Shown: positions 15,009 to 22,923 of the stretch, in pieces
Position numbering within the stretch: the first letter of the stretch is position 1
Layout: the number at the start of each line of letters is the position of its first letter
Assembly (NCBI RefSeq): GCF_013415905.1
Contig: NZ_CP058909.1
Location: 3,534,001-3,598,000 of the forward strand
From: Halosimplex pelagicum
GTDB taxonomy: Archaea; Halobacteriota; Halobacteria; Halobacteriales; Haloarculaceae
Length of the DNA: 64,000 nt
Reading direction: 5' to 3'
Notes under the pieces: generated by a model
The model's database searches: none
What the model was told of the DNA's origin: nothing
What the model saw: only the letters and a program-made list of their open reading frames with translations
Made by a program: the position numbers and the translations under genes

Positions 15009-16831
15009 GTACCGACGTGTCCGCAGGCGACGCCGCCGGTCCGGACCTCGCGCCCGACCTCGGGGAGGATGTCTCCCTCGAGGATTACGCGATCGACCCG
15101 TCGGACCTCGTCGACCAGACGAAACTCTCCCTCGACGCACGAGACGAGCTCCGCGACGACCAAGAGGACGACCGGCCCGTCGCGAGCTGGCGAGCGCTCG
15201 ACTATCAGGATCCCGTCTCTCACGGCCACGGGACCATGGCCGTCCTCGAGGACCTCGAAACGGACGGAGAGACCGCGTACAAGCGTCTGTGGTCCGGGTG
15301 GAGGGCTCACGTCGGAGACCCGGATAAAGAGCCGTACGTCCTCCTCGAGGACGCAAACCACGCGTTTGAGTGGCTCCCCGAGGACGAGCCGTGCCACCTC
15401 GTTATCAAGTCCTCTCCCTGGAAAGTCGCCGAGGATGTCGTCCCCGGAGAGGAGGAGTATATCGGCCGCCGGTACGAGTACAATCTCCAGCTCATGCCCT
15501 ACGACCCGGAGGCCGACGGAGACGGTCTCCTCGAGGACGACCGCCTCCCCGTCTCATTCCAGGCGTGGGTACAACCGCAGAACGAGGACCTCGTACACAA
15601 AGACGGCGGGAAACTCGTTTGCCAACACGGAGAGGGAACCAAGTTCAAGCTTCAGACGACGTACGCGACGCCGGCGGAGTCGTTCCGCCGGCTCGTCGAT
15701 GTCGCGAACGCCGCGTTTGGGGGCCTGGATCGCGAGCGCCCGGACTGGTCGACCCTCAACCGCGAGAGCCTCAAGATATGGAAAGCGGAGCTGTACCACC
15801 GCGTCAATCAAGAGCTCATGGAGGCCGTCACCCAACGCCTCCGCGGACTGAAAACGATCGTCGAATACGGCGGAGACGGCGATGTCGGCGGCTCCTCGGA
15901 TTACTACCAGGGAGCTCACGTCGAGGAGGTCGTTACCTCCGACATGTGGGATCGAGCCGGCTTTATCGGCTCGTACGCCCGTCGCGACGGCTACAATCTC
16001 GGTCTCAAAGTCTACCGGATCGCCGGGAATCCGTCCGACGAGCGCTTGAAACATCCGAAAGTCGAGGCGTTCCTCGAGGGAGCCGGCGGAAACTCGCTCC
16101 CCCACATCGACGAATGGGAGTCCGTCCGAGCGACGCTCCGGCAAATGACGAGCGGCCTCGCGGTCCGGTCGGGAGTCTCCCTCGGAGACCTCCGCGAGGA
16201 CGACTTTTACACGGTCGACCCAGACGATCGCGTCGACACCCTCGTCCCGACGGGTTGGCGGAAGGCCCACCGACTCGCGAACCAGGAGCGCGAGCGCCGG
16301 ATCCTTCAAACGACGTACGAGTCGCTCTCGAACGCGAAATGGGATATTATGTACTCCGTCGCCATGCTCGACGGGGCGACGTACGACCAGCTCGAGACCT
16401 TCACCGGGTATTCGCGCGATTATATCCGGGAGCGGGTCCGCGAGCTGAAAGAGCTCGATATCCTCATGCGCCTCACCTATCCGCGGGTGATCGTGTTCCA
16501 AAACTCCGAGTTGCGGCTTAACGCCGTCGAGAAACTCCAGGAGGTCGAGCCCGGCCGCGACATGACCGACGTGAAAGAGAGCGCCGAGGAGCGCCGCGAG
16601 GAGCGGCGCCGCCTCCAGGAGGAGCGCGAGCGCGACGACCAGGAGGACGCCGTCGACGACGCCGACCAGGAGGGGAGCTCCGACAGCCCCTCGAGATCGT
16701 CGACGGCGACTTGGGACCGCGTCGACGAGCTCGACTTTAGCGCATCCGCGATCGGGCGATACCTTGGAAAAGGCGACATAGCGGCCGAGGACGCGAAGAT
16801 TAGGACCGACCGATACGACTGGATCGGGTAG
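15005..16831 (+). CDS. Large element A protein with C-terminal winged-helix-like region (candidate replication or regulatory protein)
   Basis: 608 residues, probably from TTG 15005 (MSTDVSAGDAAG), overlapping the methyltransferase stop by 4 nt. An acidic N-terminus is followed by a large mixed domain (about 70-420), including SHGHGTMAVLEDLETDGE, WLPEDEPCHLVIKSSPWKV and SFQAWVQPQNEDLVHKDGGK. Residues about 435-525 resemble a winged helix (SNAKWDIMYSVAMLDGATY...GYSRDYIRERVRELKELDIL). A charged coiled coil (EERREERRRLQEERERDDQED) and a conserved-looking tail (SASAIGRYLGKGDI) end it. I do not recognise the family. As the last gene before a dyad-rich gap it could act at an origin or promoter there. 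Confidence 0.75.
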   Translation: MSTDVSAGDAAGPDLAPDLGEDVSLEDYAIDPSDLVDQTKLSLDARDELRDDQEDDRPVASWRALDYQDPVSHGHGTMAVLEDLETDGETAYKRLWSGWRAHVGDPDKEPYVLLEDANHAFEWLPEDEPCHLVIKSSPWKVAEDVVPGEEEYIGRRYEYNLQLMPYDPEADGDGLLEDDRLPVSFQAWVQPQNEDLVHKDGGKLVCQHGEGTKFKLQTTYATPAESFRRLVDVANAAFGGLDRERPDWSTLNRESLKIWKAELYHRVNQELMEAVTQRLRGLKTIVEYGGDGDVGGSSDYYQGAHVEEVVTSDMWDRAGFIGSYARRDGYNLGLKVYRIAGNPSDERLKHPKVEAFLEGAGGNSLPHIDEWESVRATLRQMTSGLAVRSGVSLGDLREDDFYTVDPDDRVDTLVPTGWRKAHRLANQERERRILQTTYESLSNAKWDIMYSVAMLDGATYDQLETFTGYSRDYIRERVRELKELDILMRLTYPRVIVFQNSELRLNAVEKLQEVEPGRDMTDVKESAEERREERRRLQEERERDDQEDAVDDADQEGSSDSPSRSSTATWDRVDELDFSASAIGRYLGKGDIAAEDAKIRTDRYDWIG

Positions 16832-17312
16832 CTCGATCCCGGGTCCGGTCCGCCCTTTATTAGTGGCTACACTCGCGTTTCACTCTCGTTTTCGCCGTTC
16901 GTACCTCCCTCGTTAGGTAACTACCCTGTAAGTATCTGGTTGCGTATCTATTTTCCACTTTCACCGCCGTGTTAGTCGCGGATCCCGCCTCGATCGGCGC
17001 CGCGACCGCGGCTCTCCGGCTTGCCCGGATCGCCGAAAAATCTGGTCCTCGGACCGCCTCGACGCCGTGGTCGGGTCGGTAGTTGTGTCGCCCGGTCCCC
17101 AGGTGGGCTTAGGGTAGTTGCCCCTAAGGGGCATACCAATTGCGCGGCGCGCAGAACGCGCGCCGCGCTACCGCCTCGGGGACCGGCCGGCCGACACTCG
17201 TCGATACCCGACGCTATGCGCGAGAGGAGGCTTGTACTGGTAGTATGGCAAACGGGGAAAACCCGCCCCGCTTGCCCTTAGGGTAGGTGAGAACGAGTCG
17301 CCGCAGTACTGT
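16832..17312. other. Dyad-rich intergenic region between convergent blocks of element A
   Basis: 481 nt without a supported gene. It contains the hairpin at 17142-17168, a second dyad GCCCC-TAA-GGGGC (17120-17132), a direct repeat CTTAGGGTAG (17108 and 17278), and AT-richer stretches around 16860-16960. Termination of both convergent transcripts is expected here; an origin is possible. Confidence 0.5.
17142..17168. terminator. Perfect 11-bp GC stem-loop (terminator or origin hairpin)
   Basis: GCGCGGCGCGC (17142-17152), loop AGAAC, then GCGCGCCGCGC (17158-17168): an 11-bp perfect inverted repeat. It lies between the convergent 15005-16831 and 17313-17537 genes. No T-run follows on either strand, so a classical intrinsic terminator is uncertain. 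Confidence 0.5.
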
Positions 17313-17537
17313 CTACCCCGACAGTAGATGTAACCCGGAGATACTGAAAGCCGGGATAAATCCGAATAGGCCGCCGAGTGCGGCCCCATTTATGAATACA
17401 ATTCGAGGCCCCGCGACATCCTGTAAGTTCATTTGTAACCCATACTCGAGGATTAGAGCGGAGACTCCGGATCCGAAGATGATCGCGAGATAGGCCACAA
17501 CGAACGTTGAGACCGCTCTAATAATCACTCCGGCCAC
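17313..17537 (-). CDS. Small two-helix membrane protein
   Basis: 74 residues if GTG 17537 is used (VAGVIIRAVSTF), overlapping the preceding gene by 20 nt. Two membrane segments are visible: AVSTFVVAYLAIIFGSGVSA and INGAALGGLFGFIPAFSIS. Longer in-frame readings run through an arginine/serine-rich shadow of the upstream gene and are unlikely. Last gene of the leftward block of element A. Function unknown. Confidence 0.55.
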   Translation of the reverse strand: MAGVIIRAVSTFVVAYLAIIFGSGVSALILEYGLQMNLQDVAGPRIVFINGAALGGLFGFIPAFSISGLHLLSG

Positions 17538-19416
17538 CTCCGAGATAGAGATATCCGTCTCGCTCGCGGAGACGGTGTCCCGGCGAGTGGATCCACTCAC
17601 GGAGCTTTTTCTCCGCGAGCTCCGGCGGGTACTCGCCTTCGAGGTCGCGTTCGAGCTGCGACCGGGAGACCGCCCCGTCGCTCTCGATCGTCCCCTCCGT
17701 CTCCTCTCGGATCCGCTGGATCGTCTTTTTCCGCGACGCCTCGACACCGACGATCCCGTACGAGAGGAGGTCCTCCGCGTACCGTTGCGGGACCGTCGGG
17801 TCGGTCTCCTCCTCGTCGACGAGGCCGTCCGCCACCTCGAGGACCGCGTCGACGAGCTCCTCTCGGGAGTCGTGCGCGACCGCTTTCGAGTTGACCTCCG
17901 CGTAGTACCGCGAGGTCCCGTCCGCGTCCTCGAGCTCGTACGCCCGGACGACCAAGAACACGGCCGACGTGTCCGGTTTCAACCAGTCGCCGAACAGTGA
18001 GGCCGTCGCACGGACCCGGAGCGCCGCCACGATCCCGACCCGGCCGACGACCCCCGCGACGATCGCGAGCGCCACCGCCGCCGGGAAAGAGAGGTTGAAC
18101 CCGAACGCGAGGAGGTACACGAGGACGACCAGGAGGACCGGGACGCCCCGGACCAGGAGGACCGTCCGGACCGCGCCTCGCGAGAGCGACTCGACGAGCG
18201 CCTCTCGGACCGCCGGCGCCGCGTCCCGCGCCATGTAGACCACGAGAGCGACGCTCCCGAGCGCCACCAGTCCGACGAGTCCCTGTACGCCTCTGTCGGC
18301 CGCGAGAAACGCCGCGACCACTCGCGCGACCGAACCGTCGGCGAGACCGACGACCACGTACAGCGCCGCCAGCGCGAGCGCTACCGGCCCGAGGAGCGCG
18401 AGCGTGTGCCGGAGACTCCAGTCGAGGAGGAGCGGGCCTCGCGGCTCGTCCCGGTGGAGCGTCGTCCAAAGCGCTTCTGTCCGCGCTCGACGGAACGCGA
18501 GGACGACGCCGACCACGAGCGTCCCCATCGCGAGGAGGAGTCCGACCAGCTCGCCGACGCCGCGGAACCCGACCAGCTCGCCGACCCACGTCGAGACGGC
18601 GCCCGCGATCCACGTCGGGACGAGGATCCCCGCGAGCGTTTTCGTCGTCGACGACCGCGACACCAGGAGCGTCCGTCGCGGCTCCTCGAGGACCTCCCGC
18701 TCGAGATACCACACACCGAGCCCGGCGCCGACGAGGACGCCCGCGACGACGTACCAGTGAGCGAAGATCCATTGTCCGAGTCGGAACGCGACCGTAAACA
18801 GGAGCGCCCACACGAGATCCGAGAACGGAAAGAGTCCGAGGACCTCGAGGAGCGTCGACCCGCCTGTTCCGCCGTACTCCTGGAGCTCCGCGACGACATC
18901 CGCCGCCGTCGGATAGTCCGGATCCTTGGTGAGCCACTGGACGATCGTCGAGGTCGACACCGCGACCGCTCCGAACACTACGACCAGGAGCGCCCGCTCG
19001 AGTGCCTGGAGTGCGACGCCGGGTACATCTGTCGTCGCGTCGCGCCACGTCTCCCGGACCGTCGACCGGACCGTCCCGAGGGCCGCCCGGACCGTCGTAT
19101 ACTCCCGCGTCGCTACGTCCGCGCCGGTCGCCGCGTCGACCAACTCCCGGAGCTCGCGACGGACCCGCGAGCGCTCCTCCTCGATCGCGTCCGCCCCGAA
19201 CCGGAGGACCTCCGGGTCGCGCCGGGTTTTCGACTCGCGGAGCGCCCGCTTGTGCGCCGGTTGGTCGCCCTCGAGGTTGTGATACTGGAGCCTCCAGGTG
19301 AGGACCGTGAGACCCCCGAGAAATGCGAGAACGACAAGGACGGCAAGCGCGAGTTGCGCCGTCGAGTAGCCGTCCGCCGAGAGGTCGATCGCGAGCGGGA
19401 CCGCGCCCTCAAGCAT
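17518..19416 (-). CDS. Large polytopic membrane protein of element A
   Basis: 632 residues with roughly a dozen hydrophobic segments, for example LALAVLVVLAFLGGLTVLTW near the N-terminus and VPVLLVVLVYLLAFGFNL in the middle. A soluble segment (about 45-100) with many Arg/Glu follows the first helix. The last 160 residues are soluble and end in a winged-helix-like unit (DGAVSRSQLERDLEGEYPPELAEKKLREWI). No family recognised. The start overlaps the end of the next upstream gene by 8 nt. A membrane channel or assembly platform of the putative transfer/envelope module is a reasonable guess. Confidence 0.7.
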   Translation of the reverse strand: MLEGAVPLAIDLSADGYSTAQLALAVLVVLAFLGGLTVLTWRLQYHNLEGDQPAHKRALRESKTRRDPEVLRFGADAIEEERSRVRRELRELVDAATGADVATREYTTVRAALGTVRSTVRETWRDATTDVPGVALQALERALLVVVFGAVAVSTSTIVQWLTKDPDYPTAADVVAELQEYGGTGGSTLLEVLGLFPFSDLVWALLFTVAFRLGQWIFAHWYVVAGVLVGAGLGVWYLEREVLEEPRRTLLVSRSSTTKTLAGILVPTWIAGAVSTWVGELVGFRGVGELVGLLLAMGTLVVGVVLAFRRARTEALWTTLHRDEPRGPLLLDWSLRHTLALLGPVALALAALYVVVGLADGSVARVVAAFLAADRGVQGLVGLVALGSVALVVYMARDAAPAVREALVESLSRGAVRTVLLVRGVPVLLVVLVYLLAFGFNLSFPAAVALAIVAGVVGRVGIVAALRVRATASLFGDWLKPDTSAVFLVVRAYELEDADGTSRYYAEVNSKAVAHDSREELVDAVLEVADGLVDEEETDPTVPQRYAEDLLSYGIVGVEASRKKTIQRIREETEGTIESDGAVSRSQLERDLEGEYPPELAEKKLREWIHSPGHRLRERDGYLYLGGGRSDY

Positions 19417-20983
19417 ACTTCCCCTCCGACACCTCGGAGACGTACTCGGATATCTCCTCGTCGTGGTCGTAGTTCCGGAGGAGATACTCGATATGCTCCG
19501 ACTGGTAGGCCGCGAGCGGCATTTCGTGTTGCTCGTCCAGGAGTCGAGAGGTCCTCAAAAAGAGGTTGAACACGTACCGGATCGGCCGAACGCGCCCCTC
19601 CTCGTCGGTAAACTCGTGCTCGTGAACCGAGACGAGAAACTCGAGGAGGTACTCCGCGAATACCTCGCGGTTGTCCCCGAATTGCCGCATTTCGACATCG
19701 TACTCCTCGACCAGCTCCTCGAGCGTCGCTCCCTCGAGCGTCGTCGAAAACTCCGACTGGTCGAGCTCCTGGTCCGGGAGGTCGAACGACCGAAGCTCCG
19801 GGTCGTCCCACGAGAGCGCCTCGACGAGGTCCTCCGACGGGTCCTCGAGCGCGACCGTTTCGGTGTCGTCCTCCTGGTCGTCGAGCTCGTCCGCCGACCG
19901 GAGCTCCGCGTCGACGATCCGCGTCTCCGCCTCGGCGCCGCCGTCCGTCGCGACATCCTCCCGCTCGACCACCGCGACGTACTCGCCAGACATCGCCTCG
20001 AGGCGGTCTCTGATTAGGTTCGATGGGAGTAGGCTCTCCTGTATCTGAAGATACCCATCGAGGACGGTCTCACCGAACGCCTCCCGGAACGCGCGAGCGA
20101 TGTTGTCCGGGAAGATATCATTCCAGTCCATGCCCTCCAGCGCCGAGAGTCGATCCCGCTCGTCGGCCTTGAGGAGCTGGTCCTCGAGGTCCGCCCGTTC
20201 CGCGTCGAGAGACTCCCGTTTGTGCCGAAATCCGATATCCGACCGACGGGTGACGTAGTGGTACCCGCCGAACAAGAGGAGGACGAACAGCCCGCCGAGG
20301 GTGATAAAGAGCGAGAGGAGGATTTGCGTAAAGTTCCCCGTGAGCGCCGTCCCCGGATTATACCGGAGTTTGAGGAGGTTAATCGCGAGCTGACTCTCCT
20401 CCTCCATATTCGCGTCTGGACCCGCTACCTCCTCGGATTTAACCGAGTCCTCCCACTCCGACCAGTTGGCCGCCGCCTCGCGTTGGGCCTCGAGCTGGCC
20501 CGCCGGGATATGCCGGCGGTCGCCGGCGTCGACCCGGACGGTCGCCGTGTACTGGATCCGGACCGTCTCCGTCGACGCCGTCGCGTTCCCCGTCGTCCCG
20601 TTCGCCGTCGTGTTGGTCGTCGGAGTCGCCGTCGAGCGCGTCGTCTCGACCGTCCAGTACAGATTATAACTCCCGTCCGTCGTCGTCGAGAACCGATATA
20701 CGCCGAGGTCTTTGTCGAGCGAGAGGTCCCCCGCCGACTCCTCGACGCCGCTCGAAACGACATCCGACGGCGCGAAGTTTTTCGGCCCGAGGAGGAGCTC
20801 CTCGCCCTCCGCCTCGTACACGGTCGTCCCGTTCGCCGACGACCTCGAAACGTCGCCGTCGATGTAATGAGGTTGTTCAATCGCCAAGTCCGCCGGTCGC
20901 GTCTCCAGCGCCGCCGTCGCGCCGGTCGTCGCAACGACCGACGCCACCAGGAGCGACACCAGGAGGATCGTGAGTCGTCTCAT
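19409..20983 (-). CDS. Signal-peptide membrane protein with large cytoplasmic domain
   Basis: 524 residues. A cleavable-looking signal peptide (RRLTILLVSLLVASVVATTGATA) leads an extracellular domain of about 200 residues with Asn-X-Thr sequons in a Thr-rich stretch (TATPTTNTTANGTTGNATA). One membrane helix (ILLSLFITLGGLFVLLLFGGY, about 225-250) precedes a cytoplasmic half of about 270 very acidic residues. The order outside-helix-inside suits a structural or signalling component of a surface apparatus. It overlaps both neighbours (8 nt and 4 nt). No family recognised. Confidence 0.7.
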   Translation of the reverse strand: MRRLTILLVSLLVASVVATTGATAALETRPADLAIEQPHYIDGDVSRSSANGTTVYEAEGEELLLGPKNFAPSDVVSSGVEESAGDLSLDKDLGVYRFSTTTDGSYNLYWTVETTRSTATPTTNTTANGTTGNATASTETVRIQYTATVRVDAGDRRHIPAGQLEAQREAAANWSEWEDSVKSEEVAGPDANMEEESQLAINLLKLRYNPGTALTGNFTQILLSLFITLGGLFVLLLFGGYHYVTRRSDIGFRHKRESLDAERADLEDQLLKADERDRLSALEGMDWNDIFPDNIARAFREAFGETVLDGYLQIQESLLPSNLIRDRLEAMSGEYVAVVEREDVATDGGAEAETRIVDAELRSADELDDQEDDTETVALEDPSEDLVEALSWDDPELRSFDLPDQELDQSEFSTTLEGATLEELVEEYDVEMRQFGDNREVFAEYLLEFLVSVHEHEFTDEEGRVRPIRYVFNLFLRTSRLLDEQHEMPLAAYQSEHIEYLLRNYDHDEEISEYVSEVSEGKYA

Positions 20984-21642
20984 TCCTGAGTACCTCCGTT
21001 GTTAGTAGTGATCGCGAGGACCGCCGCGAACAGGAGCGCGAGCGGCCACAAGTAGCCAATTGCCCATGCGACCCATGTCGAGAGTGAGTCGACCGAGAGT
21101 GTCCCCGCCTCGAGGACGAGTCCCCGGACGAGCGCCCCGACGACCACGACCGCGAACGAGTAGCCGACCAGGAGGTACGCCCGGACCACGGCGCCGGCGA
21201 CGCGCCGGACCGTCACCGCGGCGCGAGCGTCCTCGAGGCGATCGAGCGAGGGGAGGTCCGTCGAGAGGACGAGCTGGCCGCCGTCGACGGCGACGCCCGC
21301 CCGCCTCGATCGAGACCACCGACTCGAGAGCCGGCGCCGCGCCGACGAGCTCCAGGAGGAGACCGTCGACGTTGCGACATCGTCGAAATAACCGAAATAC
21401 GCCATGTCACCGACCCAAGCGATCCCGACGACGTACCACACCCACCAGGGGAACGCGAGGACCTCCGCGACGGCGAGCGGCGCCGCGAGCGGGCCGAGAG
21501 CGAGCGCGAGCGCCAAGTCCGGGAGTCCCGTCGGGTCGCCCCACACCAGCCACAGTACCGGCGCCACGAGGAGCCGACGGACCGACGAGAACACTCGCCA
21601 CAAAACGAGGTGGGCGAGCCGTCTCGTGCGGCTCTCCGTCAC
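20980..21642 (-). CDS. Polytopic membrane protein of element A
   Basis: 220 residues from GTG 21642. Four to six hydrophobic segments, including LPDLALALALGPLAAPLAVAEVL near the N-terminus and a C-terminal pair (AWAIGYLWPLALLFAAVLAI). An Arg-rich loop (SSSARRRLSSRWSRSRRAG) lies in the middle. GTGA overlap with the upstream zinc-ribbon gene and ATGA overlap with the downstream gene show it belongs to the same coupled operon. No family recognised. Confidence 0.65.
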   Translation of the reverse strand: MTESRTRRLAHLVLWRVFSSVRRLLVAPVLWLVWGDPTGLPDLALALALGPLAAPLAVAEVLAFPWWVWYVVGIAWVGDMAYFGYFDDVATSTVSSWSSSARRRLSSRWSRSRRAGVAVDGGQLVLSTDLPSLDRLEDARAAVTVRRVAGAVVRAYLLVGYSFAVVVVGALVRGLVLEAGTLSVDSLSTWVAWAIGYLWPLALLFAAVLAITTNNGGTQE

Positions 21643-21773
21643 TGTCCGCCACCCTGGTTACTCCAGTCGATCGAGTGTCCACACGAGGGACACTCCGCGT
21701 CGAACGCCGGGACCGTTGCGTGACACGTCGGACAGTCCTTCGAGAACGCCCGCGAGAGGATACTATCGGCCAT
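21639..21773 (-). CDS. 44-residue zinc-ribbon protein
   Basis: MADSILSRAFSKDCPTCHATV...AECPSCGHSIDW: two CxxC knuckles in a 44-residue protein that is mostly zinc ribbon. ATG 21773 is internal to a longer reading whose extension is the out-of-frame shadow of the upstream gene. It overlaps that gene by 11 nt and the downstream GTG by 4 nt. Confidence 0.6.
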   Translation of the reverse strand: MADSILSRAFSKDCPTCHATVPAFDAECPSCGHSIDWSNQGGGQ

Positions 21774-22734
21774 TCTTTGCCTCCTCACCGTTTTCACTCG
21801 GGCCACCGACCGCGACTTGCCGGCGCCGGCGCCGCTCCTCCCGGCGCGTTCGCCGATCGTCTCGGGACTCCTCAAGGTCCGACACCCGGCCGATGAATTG
21901 GTCGATCGCCTCGTCCGTGTCGCGCCGCGCCCGCTCGCGGACCTCCTCGAGCTGGTCCTCGAGGTCGTCGATATCCGACTCCAGGCGCGGGACCTCTTTC
22001 TCGACGTAGTACTCGAGTTGTTGGGCGAGCTCGTCGTAGCGCTCTCCGTCCGCGAGGTCCGGCGGCGCCGTATAGAGGTCCGTCTCTTTGCCGTACTTGT
22101 CGACTTTCAGGCCCGCCGAGAGCGACGCCGCGACCGAGCCGGTATCCGTCGAGTGGGTACCAGTGATCGCGTCGTCGAGTCGGATCGCGACCGGGTCGTC
22201 GTCCTCGCGGCCGGCTTTCGACGCCGCTCGAGCGAGGTCGCCCCCGAGGTCCCCGAGCGTGAGGTGTTTCGTCCGCTTGAGGAGACCCGACCACCCGCGG
22301 TATGGCTTGAAGACCAGTACACCCGCGTTGGTCCGGTCGAGCTGTCCGTAGTACCGCTTTATCCCCTCGCCGGTGAACAAGACGAGCCGGTCGGTCCGCT
22401 CGATCCGACCGAATAGCCACCGGACGCCGAGGACGAATCCGACACCGAGGACGGCGCCGAATTTGAGCGTCGTCTGTACGAGTGGGTCCGTGAGCGCCCC
22501 GATGAGAAACCGCCCCGCGTACACCGCGAGGATCCCGAGGACGACCGCCGCGATGAACCCGAGCGCGACCACGCTTTTCCAATTCCGACGGAGCCGGTCG
22601 CCGACCGTCGGTGTTTGCTGGTCTCTCCAGGAGTCCGGCTCGACGAGGTCGTCGGGATCGTCAATCTCGCCGGACGGGTGTCGTTTCTGTGGGCCGGTGC
22701 TACCTACCGAGTTGCGAAGCGTTTCGAGTGCCAT
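21763..22734 (-). CDS. Membrane protein with C-terminal coiled coil
   Basis: 323 residues from ATG 22734. A soluble N-terminus of about 55 residues precedes two membrane helices (VVALGFIAAVVLGILAVYAG and LKFGAVLGVGFVLGVRWLF). A mixed domain follows (RLVLFTGEGIKRYYGQLDRT...GVLVFKPYRGWSGLL). Residues about 250-300 form a coiled coil (RLESDIDDLEDQLEEVRERARRD) and the tail is Arg-rich (RREERRRRRQVAV). No family recognised. The 189-nt gap upstream to the ATPase gene may hold its promoter, but I see no convincing TATA box there. Confidence 0.65.
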   Translation of the reverse strand: MALETLRNSVGSTGPQKRHPSGEIDDPDDLVEPDSWRDQQTPTVGDRLRRNWKSVVALGFIAAVVLGILAVYAGRFLIGALTDPLVQTTLKFGAVLGVGFVLGVRWLFGRIERTDRLVLFTGEGIKRYYGQLDRTNAGVLVFKPYRGWSGLLKRTKHLTLGDLGGDLARAASKAGREDDDPVAIRLDDAITGTHSTDTGSVAASLSAGLKVDKYGKETDLYTAPPDLADGERYDELAQQLEYYVEKEVPRLESDIDDLEDQLEEVRERARRDTDEAIDQFIGRVSDLEESRDDRRTRREERRRRRQVAVGGPSENGEEAKNGR

Positions 22735-22923
22735 AATTCGGATCTGGTCGTGTGCGTCGTTTCGATGGGCGTGAGAGAATCGCCATACGGCGCGCCGTTT
22801 GGACGTTTGGACGTTTACAGAGACAGGGGTACGTCCCCACGTTTTCAATAGATACGCGCGTAGCTGGATCCCGATTTGCCGGTCGTCTCTCTCGACCGGA
22901 ATTAATCGGAGCGACCGGGTGGG

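Noticed and set aside
17142..17168. Intrinsic terminator with U-run
   Set aside because: The stem is perfect but no T-run follows on either strand, so it is only listed as a possible terminator or origin hairpin.
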